64,000 nucleotides of DNA from Sulfuriferula plumbiphila (GTDB taxonomy: Bacteria; Pseudomonadota; Gammaproteobacteria; Burkholderiales; Sulfuriferulaceae). Location: assembly GCF_009938015.1 (NCBI RefSeq), contig NZ_AP021884.1, positions 2,544,585-2,608,584 on the forward strand, given 5' to 3'. Positions 9,320 through 18,459 of the stretch are shown one piece after another (positions within the stretch are counted from its first letter, which is position 1; every line of letters begins with the position of its first letter). Made by a program: the position numbers and the translations under genes. The notes below the pieces were generated by a model. That model searched no databases. It had not been told where the DNA came from and saw only the letters and a program-made list of their open reading frames with translations.

Positions 9320-9882
9320 GCCAGGCATTCATTGCACTAGGCGGCAATCTGGACCATCCTGCCAATCTGATCCGCGCTGTATTTGCTGAACTGGATCGCC
9401 TGCCCGGATGCCGCCTGCTACGGGCCTCTTCCCTGTATCGCACGGCGCCGGTAGGCTATGATTTCCAGCCCGATTTCATCAATGCCGTCGCCCTGCTTGA
9501 AACCACATACCCTCCCCATGCGCTCTTAATGGAATTGCTGGCCATGGAAACTCGCCATGGGCGCGTACGTAGCATTCGCAATGGTCCGCGTACGCTAGAC
9601 CTGGATCTTCTGCTTTACGATGACCTGATCCTTGATGATGCCACCCTCACCTTGCCTCACCCACGCATGCACATGCGCCCCTTCGTTCTCGTTCCCTTAT
9701 TGGAGATCGCACCCAATAGCGTCATACCGCTTCGTGGCCCCGCCGCCTCGATGCTTGCAGCACTTGCCGATCAGGACGATATCTGGCGTGTCGATGGAGA
9801 GGAATTCGACAAAGGCTTCCAGATACTATGCGCACTCGGCCAAGGCATGGTGCCAATCTCCCGCAAAGAAACAATAATGTAA
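9316..9882 (+). CDS. folK: HPPK, 6-hydroxymethyl-7,8-dihydropterin pyrophosphokinase
   Basis: Transfers pyrophosphate from ATP to 6-hydroxymethyl-7,8-dihydropterin in folate synthesis. About 188 residues. The family signature GPRTLDLDLLLYDD carries the two Mg-binding aspartates, and LPHPRMHMRPFVLVPL is the substrate loop. It is the last gene of the fds operon, coupled to fdsD through an ATGA overlap, an uncommon location that ties folate supply to formate metabolism. The final 25 or so residues diverge from usual HPPK ends, and a group II intron remnant begins 3 bases after the stop, so the C-terminus may have been altered by insertion. A second copy elsewhere in the genome is possible. Confidence 0.9.
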   Translation: MSQAFIALGGNLDHPANLIRAVFAELDRLPGCRLLRASSLYRTAPVGYDFQPDFINAVALLETTYPPHALLMELLAMETRHGRVRSIRNGPRTLDLDLLLYDDLILDDATLTLPHPRMHMRPFVLVPLLEIAPNSVIPLRGPAASMLAALADQDDIWRVDGEEFDKGFQILCALGQGMVPISRKETIM

Positions 9883-9885
9883 CGG

Positions 9886-9954
9886 ATCGGGCACGGGGCG
9901 GGGCCACCTACGCCGTCCCACTCCAGACATGCGGTTCCGCACCCGGTGGGTTCC
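9886..9954 (-). mobile_element. 3'-terminal fragment (domains V-VI) of a group II intron
   Basis: Read on the minus strand, GAACCCACCGGGTGCGGAAC and the bases that follow fold as a group II intron domain V: an outer stem closed by GTGGG, and an inner GGTGCG/CGCAT stem with a GAAC loop and a two-base bulge. A domain VI-like stretch follows, ending CCCGAT, a common bacterial intron 3' end. No maturase gene or 5' ribozyme domains are present, so it is a dead fragment. It abuts folK on one side and an IS256 remnant on the other. A second such end lies at 27494-27566. Confidence 0.6.
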
Positions 9955-9978
9955 TGCCTGCCAGGCTTCCCTCCGCGA

Positions 9979-10085
9979 ATTTCGTCCCGTTCTTCGACTA
10001 TCCGCCAGAGCTCAGGAAGGCCATCTACACGACCAATGCCATCGAATCAGTGAACATGAGCCGGCGTAAAGTCACCAAGAGGATG
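9979..10085 (+). pseudogene. IS256-family transposase, C-terminal fragment
   Basis: The translation FVPFFDYPPELRKAIYTTNA followed by IESVNMSRRKVTK is the highly conserved C-terminal block of IS256-family transposases. The catalytic DDE core, the rest of the C-terminus and the inverted repeats are missing. The sequence before it belongs to a group II intron fragment and the reading frame after it is unrelated. It is a dead remnant. Confidence 0.8.
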
Positions 10086-10169
10086 GGCTTGTGGTGCAAC
10101 TGCCAAGAGTGAAATTGACATTGATACATGAAATACGGGACTACCTGAAGAAACCCAGGGAATGAATCC

Positions 10170-10706
10170 ATGCAAGCAACGAACTGCCCAGAAGTCACCA
10201 TCAAGAAACCCAGTGAGTGTACTGCTGAAGAGATCCAAGGCTTTGTCGCTTTTGTACTCGCAGGTGGCGAAGTAATGACAGCTGGGCTTGATGAAAGAGT
10301 GCGAAAAGCTGAGTTCCTTGTATTCTTATCGCAAGACGGTTGCCTCAAGGGTATAGCCGCAGTGATGAAGCCGGCCCCAGATTATAGAAATCGTGTATTC
10401 CAGAAAGCGCATGCATCCAGGCAGGACACGGCATTTCCATTCGAGCTCGGCTGGGTGTTTGTGCTCCCGTCATCACGTGGTGCGGGGTTCTCGCACAAGC
10501 TCGTGAATGCCAGCCTTTCCACCATAAGTGGCCAAGGCATATTTGCTGCATCACGCACAGACAACAGGGCCATGCACCGCGTACTCAAGGCTCATGGCCT
10601 GTTTTCCGTCGGCCAGCCTTATACTTCAAGCCAGGGAAATCATCAACTTATCTTGTTTGCTAGCCGCACTGCAACCGAATCCGGCGCTTCAGTAGATGCG
10701 TCATAA
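10170..10706 (+). CDS. GNAT-family N-acetyltransferase-like protein
   Basis: A 178-residue protein with a plausible GNAT fold. The segment ELGWVFVLPSSRGAGFSHKL contains the R-G-x-G-x-S acetyl-CoA pyrophosphate loop. It is followed by a beta strand and by NRAMHRVLKAHGL, which fits motif B. The substrate is unknown. It stands alone between insertion remnants and the signalling cluster and is visibly less GC-rich than the fds genes, so horizontal acquisition is possible. No second domain is seen. Confidence 0.65.
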   Translation: MQATNCPEVTIKKPSECTAEEIQGFVAFVLAGGEVMTAGLDERVRKAEFLVFLSQDGCLKGIAAVMKPAPDYRNRVFQKAHASRQDTAFPFELGWVFVLPSSRGAGFSHKLVNASLSTISGQGIFAASRTDNRAMHRVLKAHGLFSVGQPYTSSQGNHQLILFASRTATESGASVDAS

Positions 10707-10849
10707 GCCCCCCTGAGCTGGACGTCGGAACGAACCCTGATGCCGCTGTGTGCAGATATCTGCTCCCCAGTGTCCGCCTGGGACGCGGGCTAATGGAATG
10801 GCCGCCTCTCCTGCCCGGTAATTCGCATTTCCCCAGAACGGGTTTTCCG

Positions 10850-13084
10850 TTATTGCGGGCCAAGCACACGCAATATTTCTTCCATTGTGGTCAGTCCTTG
10901 TTGCACCTTGTCACGCCCGTCTTGCAGCAAGGTGGTGGCACCGAGTGCACAGGTCATTTTGGTAATCTCCAGTATGCTGCCGCCGGTGGATATCAAGTGG
11001 CGCATTTCGTCGTTCGGAACCAGAACTTCGTAAATGGCGATGCGTCCCCGATATCCGCTGTTGTTGCAGTGCAGGCAGCCTTTCCCTTTGTATGCCTGCG
11101 GTATGTTATTCAAAAAAACCGGGCCGAGCTTGGCCGCCAATCCCGTATCAGGTGTAACCGGTACGCGGCAGTGATCGCAAATTTTTCTGACCAGGCGCTG
11201 TGCAATGACGCCTTCCAGCCCGGTTGCGATCAAATAAGGTTTGAGTCCCAGGTCGAGCAGCCGCGAGATGGTCGCAATTGCCGAGTTGGTATGCAAGGTT
11301 GAAAATACCAGATGACCGGTCAAGGCGGCGTGAAAAGCAACTTCCGCCGTCTCCAGGTCGCGGATTTCGCCTAGCAATATGACATCCGGGTCCTGGCGCA
11401 AAATCGCGCGCAGCACAACCGGGAAAGTGAGCCCGATTTTTTCCTTGATGAGCACTTGCCCGGCGGTGTCCATGTAATATTCAACCGGATCCTCGATCGT
11501 GACATAGTTGCGCTCGGGCGTGGCACTATGTTGTAACAGCGAATAAAGCGTGGTGGTTTTACCGCTGCCGGTTGGCCCGGTTGTCAGGATGATGCCCTGC
11601 GGTTTTTCCATAAAACGCGTAACACTCTCCAGGTCAGGTGCGGAGAAATTGAGTCCCTCAAGGCCCACAATCGCTGAATTGCGATCGAGTATGCGCATCA
11701 CGATTTTTTCGCCATTGACCGTCGGGAGCGTAGAAATCCTCAGGTCGACCATACGGGTCGGTGTTTTTACGGTAATCCGGCCATCCTGCGGCCGCCGCCG
11801 TTCACTGATATCGAGTTCCGACATCACTTTCAGCCGCGATATCAGAGAGAGATGGAAGGCTTGGGGAATGTGAATCTTATCGATCAGAACGCCATCGATG
11901 CGGTAACGGACAACCACGTTTTTCAGCCGCGGCTGGATATGAATATCGCTGGCGCCGAGGCGAATCGCTTCCAGGATGATCGAGTTGACCAGGCGAATAG
12001 CTGGCGGTTCTTCGGTACCGAGCAACAGTTCTTCGAGACTGAGGTTTTCGTCGTCGTCGATAACGACTTCAATGCCCTCATAGGGATCGGGGTTGTCGAA
12101 CAGGGTTTCCAGGTCCTGGAAGCTTACCTCCTGGTTCTCACCGTAGATGGCCGCGATTTTTATTCGTATTGCCGCTATCGGAGCGATAACCGGCTCTATA
12201 TTGAACCCGGAAACAAAACGCATATCATCGATCAATCCCATATCGAGCGGATCGGCCATTGCCAACATCAGGCGCTTACCTTCCAATTTAAGCGGAACCA
12301 CCAGCTGGCGCTCACAAAAAATGCGTGGGATCAATGCAGCAACGACCGGATCGACCTGAAACTCCGTCAAAGCCACTTCTTCCATCAGCAACTCTTTGCG
12401 CAGGATGTCGTGTATGGTTTTTTCGCTAATCCAATCACGCTCCAGCAACAACTTGACTATGGGTTCTTTGCGTTGCTGCTGCAACCGATGCAGCTCCTGT
12501 ACTTGCTGGCTGCTAAGCAAATTGCGTTTGTTGAGAATGATTGCCAGCTGGCTACGATTGCTCACAGCGAGCCTGGATAATGCAGCCACTTCCTTGGCTT
12601 TGCTGATGTTCTCGTTTTGCAGTTGTTTGTTTTTCTGCAGGAGCTCGTACTGTTCCAGAGCGAGGGCTACCGTGACGCGCAAATCATCGTCGTTCCACGG
12701 CTTGAGAATGAATTTGTAGACTGCGCCTTCTTTGATCGCCGCCATGACAGCAGTTGTATCGGCGTGACCCGTCAACATAATGCGGATGGTTTCAGGGTAG
12801 AGTGCTTTGACTTGCTTGAGCAGCACCGCACCGGTTACGCCAGGCATCAAGTAATCAGAAATGATCAGCTGTGCCGGGTCTGAACGCAGCATGTCCAGCC
12901 CTTGTTGCGCACTAGTGGCCAGTACAACCTGATAATTTTCCTGGCGGAACACGCGTTGCAACGCCTTCAGCACGTTTTCGTCGTCGTCGACCAGCAATAT
13001 CCGATATGGCTTGCGCGGTGGCGCAGCTGGCGATGCGCTTTCTTCGCTGGTGGTACCGGTGAACAGTGAGGAGAAACGTGACAT
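10850..13084 (-). CDS. response regulator fused to a GspE/PilB-type secretion ATPase
   Basis: About 744 residues, with an unusual architecture. A CheY-like receiver (about 25-140) has its phospho-acceptor Asp in IISDYLMP (about residue 77) and a conserved KPWND end. A coiled linker follows, then a MshEN/GspE N-terminal domain (about 190-315), then a complete hexameric ATPase. Its Walker A is GPTGSGKTTT (about 503-511), the Walker B region is VILLGEIRD, an intact His box lies in STLHTN, and a zinc site is formed by CDHC and CLHC. Such ATPases drive type IV pilus or type II secretion assembly. The ATG at 13084 has AGGGA 9 bases before it; upstream ATGs overlap the kinase gene. Last gene of an eight-gene minus-strand run. 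Phosphorylation-controlled motor activity is inferred. Confidence 0.88.
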   Translation of the reverse strand: MSRFSSLFTGTTSEESASPAAPPRKPYRILLVDDDENVLKALQRVFRQENYQVVLATSAQQGLDMLRSDPAQLIISDYLMPGVTGAVLLKQVKALYPETIRIMLTGHADTTAVMAAIKEGAVYKFILKPWNDDDLRVTVALALEQYELLQKNKQLQNENISKAKEVAALSRLAVSNRSQLAIILNKRNLLSSQQVQELHRLQQQRKEPIVKLLLERDWISEKTIHDILRKELLMEEVALTEFQVDPVVAALIPRIFCERQLVVPLKLEGKRLMLAMADPLDMGLIDDMRFVSGFNIEPVIAPIAAIRIKIAAIYGENQEVSFQDLETLFDNPDPYEGIEVVIDDDENLSLEELLLGTEEPPAIRLVNSIILEAIRLGASDIHIQPRLKNVVVRYRIDGVLIDKIHIPQAFHLSLISRLKVMSELDISERRRPQDGRITVKTPTRMVDLRISTLPTVNGEKIVMRILDRNSAIVGLEGLNFSAPDLESVTRFMEKPQGIILTTGPTGSGKTTTLYSLLQHSATPERNYVTIEDPVEYYMDTAGQVLIKEKIGLTFPVVLRAILRQDPDVILLGEIRDLETAEVAFHAALTGHLVFSTLHTNSAIATISRLLDLGLKPYLIATGLEGVIAQRLVRKICDHCRVPVTPDTGLAAKLGPVFLNNIPQAYKGKGCLHCNNSGYRGRIAIYEVLVPNDEMRHLISTGGSILEITKMTCALGATTLLQDGRDKVQQGLTTMEEILRVLGPQ

Positions 13085-13089
13085 GGCTT

Positions 13090-14331
13090 TCATTCCCTGA
13101 TAAGACATTGCCAGCCAACGGGTAGATGTATTGTGACGGTCGTGCCTTTTCCCGGCTCGCTTTGTATCAATATGTCGCCGTCATGGGCGGTCACGATATC
13201 GCGGGCAACGGTGAGCCCCAGACCCGTGCCCTTGCCTACCTCGCGCGTGGTAAAGAATGGGTCGAAAACACGCGCCAGCGTGCTTTCAGCCATGCCGTGC
13301 CCGTTGTCGCTAATTTGCACCGACGTCAAGCCGTCGCGATATTCGCTGCGTATCTTGATCTGGCCGCGTTCCGGCATGGCTTGTGCTGCGTTAAGCAGGA
13401 CATTCAGCAGCGCCTGGTTGATGCGGCCCGGGTGACATTTCTGCTTAGGCAGCTCGCCCAGATCAAACAGCAAATCGGCGGTTTTGCTGAGTTCATGTGT
13501 CGCCATATTGCATACCGAGCGGATGTTATCGTTGATGTTGACGACCTGAATTTCAGTGTGGTCGATATTCGAAAAATCCTTCAGATCGGCCACGATGCGC
13601 GCAACGCGTTCCGTCCCGGCGATGCTTTCGCCGAGCAGATCGGAAAAATCCTGAATGACGAAATCGAGATCAGCCTGTCGCCAGCCTTTGGCAATCGCTG
13701 AGTCAGGCGAGCTGTTTACCAATACTGCGAGTTGCGCGAACTGTTGCACATATTTTTTAGCGGTGTTCAAGTTGCTTTTTATGAAGCCCACAGGATTGTT
13801 GATTTCGTGTGCGACACCGGCCGCAAGCTGGCCGACTGAAACCATTTTTTCTGTCTGATATAGTTGCCGCTGTGCAGTTTCGATGACTGCAACCTGCTGC
13901 TGCACGCGCAGTTCCAGCGAGGCAGCCAGTTCGCGGTAACGGGTTTCTGAAATCACCAGCGCCGCGTGCTTTTTTTGCAAAGCTTCGTAATCGGCGTCGA
14001 TCGCCTCTATGTGCAGTGCAGATGCCATGTAATAGCGCGCGGCGCTGTGCAACAACAACTCGATTAACAAAACAGCAGCTTTGATTTTTTCTGGATCGGC
14101 GCTAGCCGTCTCCAGATTTCCGATCGATTCCAGCTCATAACGGATCGGGGAATGGGTCGTTGCAGTGCCGGGTTCAGCGCTGCCCGCCACCACCTGGCCA
14201 CCGGCAGTGGTGAGCCGGAATCCGCAGCCGAACATCGCCTCAAGAATCTGTTGCAGCTTACCCGCGGGCAGACCCGCGAGTAATTCTTTCAGTGTCAGCT
14301 CGCGGTCGAATTGCCTGGGTGTCAGTTCCAT
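13090..14331 (-). CDS. soluble sensor histidine kinase
   Basis: A 413-residue cytoplasmic histidine kinase without membrane segments. The N-terminal 110 residues are of unknown fold, followed by a coiled coil (about 110-165). The phospho-accepting His is in AAGVAHEINNPVGF (about H175). A HATPase domain has its N box in NQALLNVLLNAAQAM, and G1 (SDNGHGM), F (FDPFFTTREVG) and G2 (GTGLGLTV) boxes. It is the NtrB-like HisKA type seen with free-standing receivers. It sits between the MglA-like GTPase and the REC-GspE gene, so that receiver is the likely partner, by inference. Confidence 0.88.
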   Translation of the reverse strand: MELTPRQFDRELTLKELLAGLPAGKLQQILEAMFGCGFRLTTAGGQVVAGSAEPGTATTHSPIRYELESIGNLETASADPEKIKAAVLLIELLLHSAARYYMASALHIEAIDADYEALQKKHAALVISETRYRELAASLELRVQQQVAVIETAQRQLYQTEKMVSVGQLAAGVAHEINNPVGFIKSNLNTAKKYVQQFAQLAVLVNSSPDSAIAKGWRQADLDFVIQDFSDLLGESIAGTERVARIVADLKDFSNIDHTEIQVVNINDNIRSVCNMATHELSKTADLLFDLGELPKQKCHPGRINQALLNVLLNAAQAMPERGQIKIRSEYRDGLTSVQISDNGHGMAESTLARVFDPFFTTREVGKGTGLGLTVARDIVTAHDGDILIQSEPGKGTTVTIHLPVGWQCLIRE

Positions 14332-14337
14332 AGCGGT

Positions 14338-14991
14338 TCATCCAATGGTAGCGCAGGCAGACTCGACAAAGCTGCGCTGTTCTATACCGTGCTTGCTCAC
14401 CAGCTGGAACTCCGTGTCCAGGTTGCGATGAACCTGCGCCAGCAATTGGCTAAAGGTGTCGACCACGCCGTCGCCGTGCAACGCGCTGGCAAATACGATG
14501 GGCCAGGAAGCGGCGCTCCATCGCTGCGAAATTTCCGCCTCGGACAGGATGTTTGTTTGGTCACGCTTGTTGAACTGGACAACTAACGGCAAGCGATCCA
14601 GATCAAGCCCGACGCGATGCACGTTTTCAGCCAAATTGTCGAACGATTCGCCATTGTTGACACTCTGTGATCGCTGCGAGTCCGCTACAAACACAACACC
14701 GTCCGCTCGCGACAGCACAGCTTTGCGTGTGCCGTCATGCGCCACCTGGCCGGGTACAGTAAACAGCTTGAATTTGATCAGCAGGCCGGTGCTGGCGGTA
14801 AACGCAAGTGGCAGCAAATCGAAAAACAGGGTTCGATCGTTCTGCGTTTCCAGCGTCATGATCTCGCCTTTAAGCTGCGGCGCAATCAAGTCATGCAAAC
14901 GCATGATATTGGTCGTTTTGCCACTGAGCGCCGGTCCGTAATAGACGATCTTGATCGTCAGGCGGTTGGATTCTTCGTTGTAATCGGCCAT
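14338..14991 (-). CDS. MglA-like small Ras-family GTPase
   Basis: A 217-residue GTPase of the bacterial MglA group, which in Myxococcus sets cell polarity and directs type IV pilus motors. The P-loop is GPALSGKTTN near residue 20, switch II is in FTVPGQV, and the guanine-specificity motif is NKRD. A Thr in the RTLFFDLLP region is consistent with an MglA-type switch I. It is 6 bases upstream of the kinase gene and about 35 bases after a receiver gene. No MglB-like GAP gene was seen in the cluster. Its location next to a GspE/PilB-type ATPase suggests control of a pilus-like machine. Confidence 0.87.
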   Translation of the reverse strand: MADYNEESNRLTIKIVYYGPALSGKTTNIMRLHDLIAPQLKGEIMTLETQNDRTLFFDLLPLAFTASTGLLIKFKLFTVPGQVAHDGTRKAVLSRADGVVFVADSQRSQSVNNGESFDNLAENVHRVGLDLDRLPLVVQFNKRDQTNILSEAEISQRWSAASWPIVFASALHGDGVVDTFSQLLAQVHRNLDTEFQLVSKHGIEQRSFVESACATIG

Positions 14992-15025
14992 TAAGCGAAG
15001 CGCTTGCTTATCCCTTTAAAAATCA

Positions 15026-15583
15026 TTAATGATCATCAAACAGTATCACCGAGCCATCGGGTCCCCAGTTGACCTTGGTTATACCTGGATGTTCCAGTTC
15101 CAGTTGCTTCAGGGCCATTTCCTGCTGGCTTATTTTACCTTGCTGTACGCGCGTCAGGTCCGCCAGACGCTCATTTTCAAGGAGCACCGCCCGATAAGCC
15201 AGCTGTTGGGTAATCGCCGCTGTCAACTCATAGTCATTCCAGGGCTTGGCTATAAAGCGTGAAATTCCGGCTTCATTGATCGCACCGATAAGACCATCCA
15301 GGTCCGCATATCCGCTTAAAATCAGTCGGGCAATATTCGGCTGATATTGTTTTAATGCCTTCAAGAACGCCACGCCATTCATTGTCGGCATACGATAATC
15401 CGACACAACCAAATCGAAGGCGGTATGAGATGCGCGCTCAAGCGCTTTCTCAGGCACGCGGAAAGTTTCGATGACAACTTCGGACTTTTCCCCGTCCGGA
15501 CCCGCAAACAGCAGCGTACCGAGAACACGACGCAATGCGTTCAATATATTTTCTTCGTCATCTACGAGCATCAAGCGGTACAT
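15026..15583 (-). CDS. single-domain response regulator with C-terminal helix
   Basis: About 185 residues: a receiver domain (phospho-acceptor Asp in LVVSDYRMP, about D62, and a KPWND end), then a short coiled helix and a 20-residue tail, with no DNA-binding output. Between helix 1 and strand 2 there is an insertion of about 12 residues (LFAGPDGEKSEV) compared with the other receivers of the cluster. I chose the ATG at 15583, which lies 8 bases after GAGGAG. An ATG at 15604 overlaps the upstream gene and lacks a ribosome site. Confidence 0.85.
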   Translation of the reverse strand: MYRLMLVDDEENILNALRRVLGTLLFAGPDGEKSEVVIETFRVPEKALERASHTAFDLVVSDYRMPTMNGVAFLKALKQYQPNIARLILSGYADLDGLIGAINEAGISRFIAKPWNDYELTAAITQQLAYRAVLLENERLADLTRVQQGKISQQEMALKQLELEHPGITKVNWGPDGSVILFDDH

Positions 15584-15594
15584 AACATCACTCC

Positions 15595-16938
15595 TCAAGG
15601 GCACACATAAATGGTGAGCGCCTTTTTTTCCGACTCTTCGTAATTGATCAATTGCGCGATCATTCCCGCTGACAAGATATTTCCCCTGGACAGTAAAAGC
15701 ATGCCTTCCTGCGTCGCTAAATCGCGTGCCATGACCATACCAGGCTTCAACTGTGCGGACTGCATGGGTTGATCCATCACGCGTTCCTGCCTGTTTGCCC
15801 TTCCGTACTCGGTTTCTCCAAGCAACTCGGCAAATGCATCGACCACCAGGGGGTCGTATCTTGACCCTCGTGTTTCAAGGATATACTGCATCGCTTTTTT
15901 TGCGTGCATCGGTTTGCTCACCAGACTACCATTCTGAAAGGCGTCGTAGTCGTTAACCACTGCCAAAATACGTGCCCCCATTGGGATGTCAAGACCGCCA
16001 AGACCATCCGGATAACCTTTTCCGTCGAAACGTTCATGGTGATGACGGATCAGTTTGGCAGCCCCTTGTAACTGCTCCAACGCCATCAGGATGGTCTGGC
16101 CTTTGATCGGGTGCTTAACGACTTCCGTTCGCTCTTCGGACGTCAACGCGGAAAATGGTTTTCGCATTAAACTGTCGGACCAGCCGATCTTGCCGATGTC
16201 ATGCAGCAATGCGGCAAACACCACATCCTGAACATCGCTCTCCGCCAGGTTCATTCGTTGTGCCAGCGCCCGCGCATGTTCTGCCACGCGCTGGGCGTGG
16301 CCTGCCTGCGGTCCTTCACGCATTTCGATCAGACTTGAAAACACACGAATCGAAGTCAGGAAGCCCTTTTTCAAACGCTCGTGCGCCTCTTCCAGGAACC
16401 CCATGGTTCGCCGCAATTCTTCGGTGCGTCCCCTGACCTTTGCTTCGAGGCTGACGTTAAGCTGTTTCAGTTCTTCGTTCTGTTTTTGGGTAAGCCGCTC
16501 AAGCCGCCTTTTATCAAGTTCGAGCTGTTTGTGTTCCAAAGCATGTTTGACATCTACAACAATGTCGCGGTCTTCCCATGGCTTCGAGAAATAACGAAAT
16601 ATTTGCCCCTTGTTGATGGCATCCACCGTCGAGGCGATATCGGCATATCCAGTCAGCAGAATGCGAATGGTCTCCGGCCAGCGCTCGCGCACTTTTTCGA
16701 GGAATTGCGCACCGTTCATTTCCGGCATGCGCATATCGGAAATCACCAGATCCACAGCTTCCCGGGCCATGATTTCCAGCCCCTGGGCGCCGCTTTCCGC
16801 GGTGAGTATCCGGTAGCCGAAGGGGCGAAACAGCCTGTTCAGCGCGGCCAGGATATTGGCCTCGTCATCCACGAATAACAAAGTTGCCGGCTGGGCGGTT
16901 TCCCCACCCGCCCCCGGCGATGCTGCGGTTTCGGTCAT
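15595..16938 (-). CDS. response regulator with HD-GYP domain
   Basis: A 447-residue RpfG-like protein. The receiver (about 18-135) has its phospho-acceptor in LVISDMRMPEMNG (D68). It is followed by a long coiled coil (about 140-190), then an HD-GYP domain with the metal-binding HD in LLHDIGKIG (about 246-247) and HHHERFDGKGYPDG (GYP at about 308-310). Intact HD and GYP motifs predict c-di-GMP phosphodiesterase activity. The C-terminal 90 residues form an extra domain of the kind often found after HD-GYP regulators. Gene 4 of the eight-gene signalling run, and the only c-di-GMP enzyme within it. Confidence 0.9.
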   Translation of the reverse strand: MTETAASPGAGGETAQPATLLFVDDEANILAALNRLFRPFGYRILTAESGAQGLEIMAREAVDLVISDMRMPEMNGAQFLEKVRERWPETIRILLTGYADIASTVDAINKGQIFRYFSKPWEDRDIVVDVKHALEHKQLELDKRRLERLTQKQNEELKQLNVSLEAKVRGRTEELRRTMGFLEEAHERLKKGFLTSIRVFSSLIEMREGPQAGHAQRVAEHARALAQRMNLAESDVQDVVFAALLHDIGKIGWSDSLMRKPFSALTSEERTEVVKHPIKGQTILMALEQLQGAAKLIRHHHERFDGKGYPDGLGGLDIPMGARILAVVNDYDAFQNGSLVSKPMHAKKAMQYILETRGSRYDPLVVDAFAELLGETEYGRANRQERVMDQPMQSAQLKPGMVMARDLATQEGMLLLSRGNILSAGMIAQLINYEESEKKALTIYVCP

Positions 16939-17044
16939 ATATCTTTCTGGATCCTATCTCGGTTTATCTCGCCAACACGCCTGATTCAGCAGGACGGCAT
17001 CCTTCTCATACGGCCCTTCTCCCACCCGCGAACAAGGAACGCGC

Positions 17045-18442
17045 TCATCCATTCGCGGCGGCTTCCGCCTGCGCCTGTCGTACCGGCAGGCATATCCTGA
17101 ACGCCGTGCCTTTGCCCACTTCGCTTTGCACCTCGATCCGGCCATGATGTTTCTCGATAATGCCGTATGCCAGCGACAATCCCAGCCCCGTTCCTTTGCC
17201 GACTGGCTTGGTGGTGAAGAATGGATCAAATATCCGCTTCAGATTTTCCGGCGCAATGCCCTTGCCGGTATCCGCTATTTCCACCCATACCTCTTCGGTC
17301 CCATTCCCGGTACGGAGGGTGATCATGCCCCGCTCCTCGATGGCATGGGCCGCGTTTATCAGCAGATTCATGAATACCTGATTCATCTGGGACGGCAGGC
17401 ATTCGATATCCGGCAATTCTGCGTATTCCTTGACAACCTCGGCCTTGTACTTGATTTCGTTCCAGACGATATTGAGTGTACTGTCCAGCCCTTTTTGCAA
17501 ATCCGCCCACTGCCATTCATCCCCCACATCCGCATGGGAAAAATCCTTTAAATCCTGAACGATTCTTTTGACCCGTGTAATCCCTTCCTTGGATTCGCTC
17601 ATTAATGACTGCAAATCCGCCTTTAGAAAAGGCAGGTCCACCTTGCTCTTGATGGCGTGCAGATCGGCCAGCGCCGGCGCATTGCCGGGGATTGCCCCTT
17701 CCGCTTTTTCGTAGGCATCCAGCACCACGAACACCTCTCCCAGATAACGTTCCAATGCCCCCAGATTGGAATAGACATAGCCGATGGGGTTATTGATCTC
17801 GTGCGCCACTCCCGCCGCCAGTTGACCGATGGAAGCCATTTTTTCCGATTGCAGCAGCTGGCTATGGGCTTCTTCCAGTTTTTGATTCACCTGCCGCAGT
17901 TCTTCAAAGCGCCGTTGCCGATCGAGGTGCAATTGAATATTGCCCAAGGCCAGGCTGACCATATTCAGCAAAATCGTGCCCTGCTCCAGATCCAATTCGG
18001 TAAAGAGCGGCGTGCCGTCCAGCCGGTTCACGCTGATCGCGCCGATAATACGGTCTTCAATCTTGAGCGGCCAGCAAATGGCGATATTGGTCGCCACAGC
18101 TCCGCGCCCCTGTTTGTGTCGCAGGAAACGCGGGTCATTGGAAACGTCGCCGTTCAGCAACAGCGCCTTGCCTTCCTGCGCCACCCATCCCAATATGCCC
18201 TCGCCCATTTTCACCGGACTGCCGACCACCCCGGCTGGCAAGTCAATGCCGGCAACGATGGTCAGGCTACCCCCGTCTTCATCACACAATGCCAGCGAAC
18301 CGTTTTTCGCTTCGAATCCGTCCACGATATGCAGCAGGATACGCTGGTAAATGGCGGAAGCGTTTTCCGCCAGCACCACGTCCTGCCCAAGGCGATACAG
18401 GTCGTAAATCCAGGATAGTTTGGTCATCCGGTCGAAGGACAT
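17045..18442 (-). CDS. GAF-domain sensor histidine kinase
   Basis: A 465-residue cytoplasmic kinase. A GAF sensory domain occupies about residues 20-170 (GEGILGWVAQEGKALLLNGD is typical). A coiled coil is followed by HisKA with AAGVAHEINNPIGY (H214) and a HATPase domain with NQVFMNLLINAAHAI, ADTGKGI, FDPFFTTK and GTGLGLSL. The kinase core closely resembles the one at 13090-14331, so the two are probably paralogues with different sensors. It is followed after about 105 bases by the HD-GYP regulator and preceded by the HDOD gene (17-base gap). Confidence 0.9.
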   Translation of the reverse strand: MSFDRMTKLSWIYDLYRLGQDVVLAENASAIYQRILLHIVDGFEAKNGSLALCDEDGGSLTIVAGIDLPAGVVGSPVKMGEGILGWVAQEGKALLLNGDVSNDPRFLRHKQGRGAVATNIAICWPLKIEDRIIGAISVNRLDGTPLFTELDLEQGTILLNMVSLALGNIQLHLDRQRRFEELRQVNQKLEEAHSQLLQSEKMASIGQLAAGVAHEINNPIGYVYSNLGALERYLGEVFVVLDAYEKAEGAIPGNAPALADLHAIKSKVDLPFLKADLQSLMSESKEGITRVKRIVQDLKDFSHADVGDEWQWADLQKGLDSTLNIVWNEIKYKAEVVKEYAELPDIECLPSQMNQVFMNLLINAAHAIEERGMITLRTGNGTEEVWVEIADTGKGIAPENLKRIFDPFFTTKPVGKGTGLGLSLAYGIIEKHHGRIEVQSEVGKGTAFRICLPVRQAQAEAAANG

Positions 18443-18459
18443 GCATTCTCCTTTCTATT

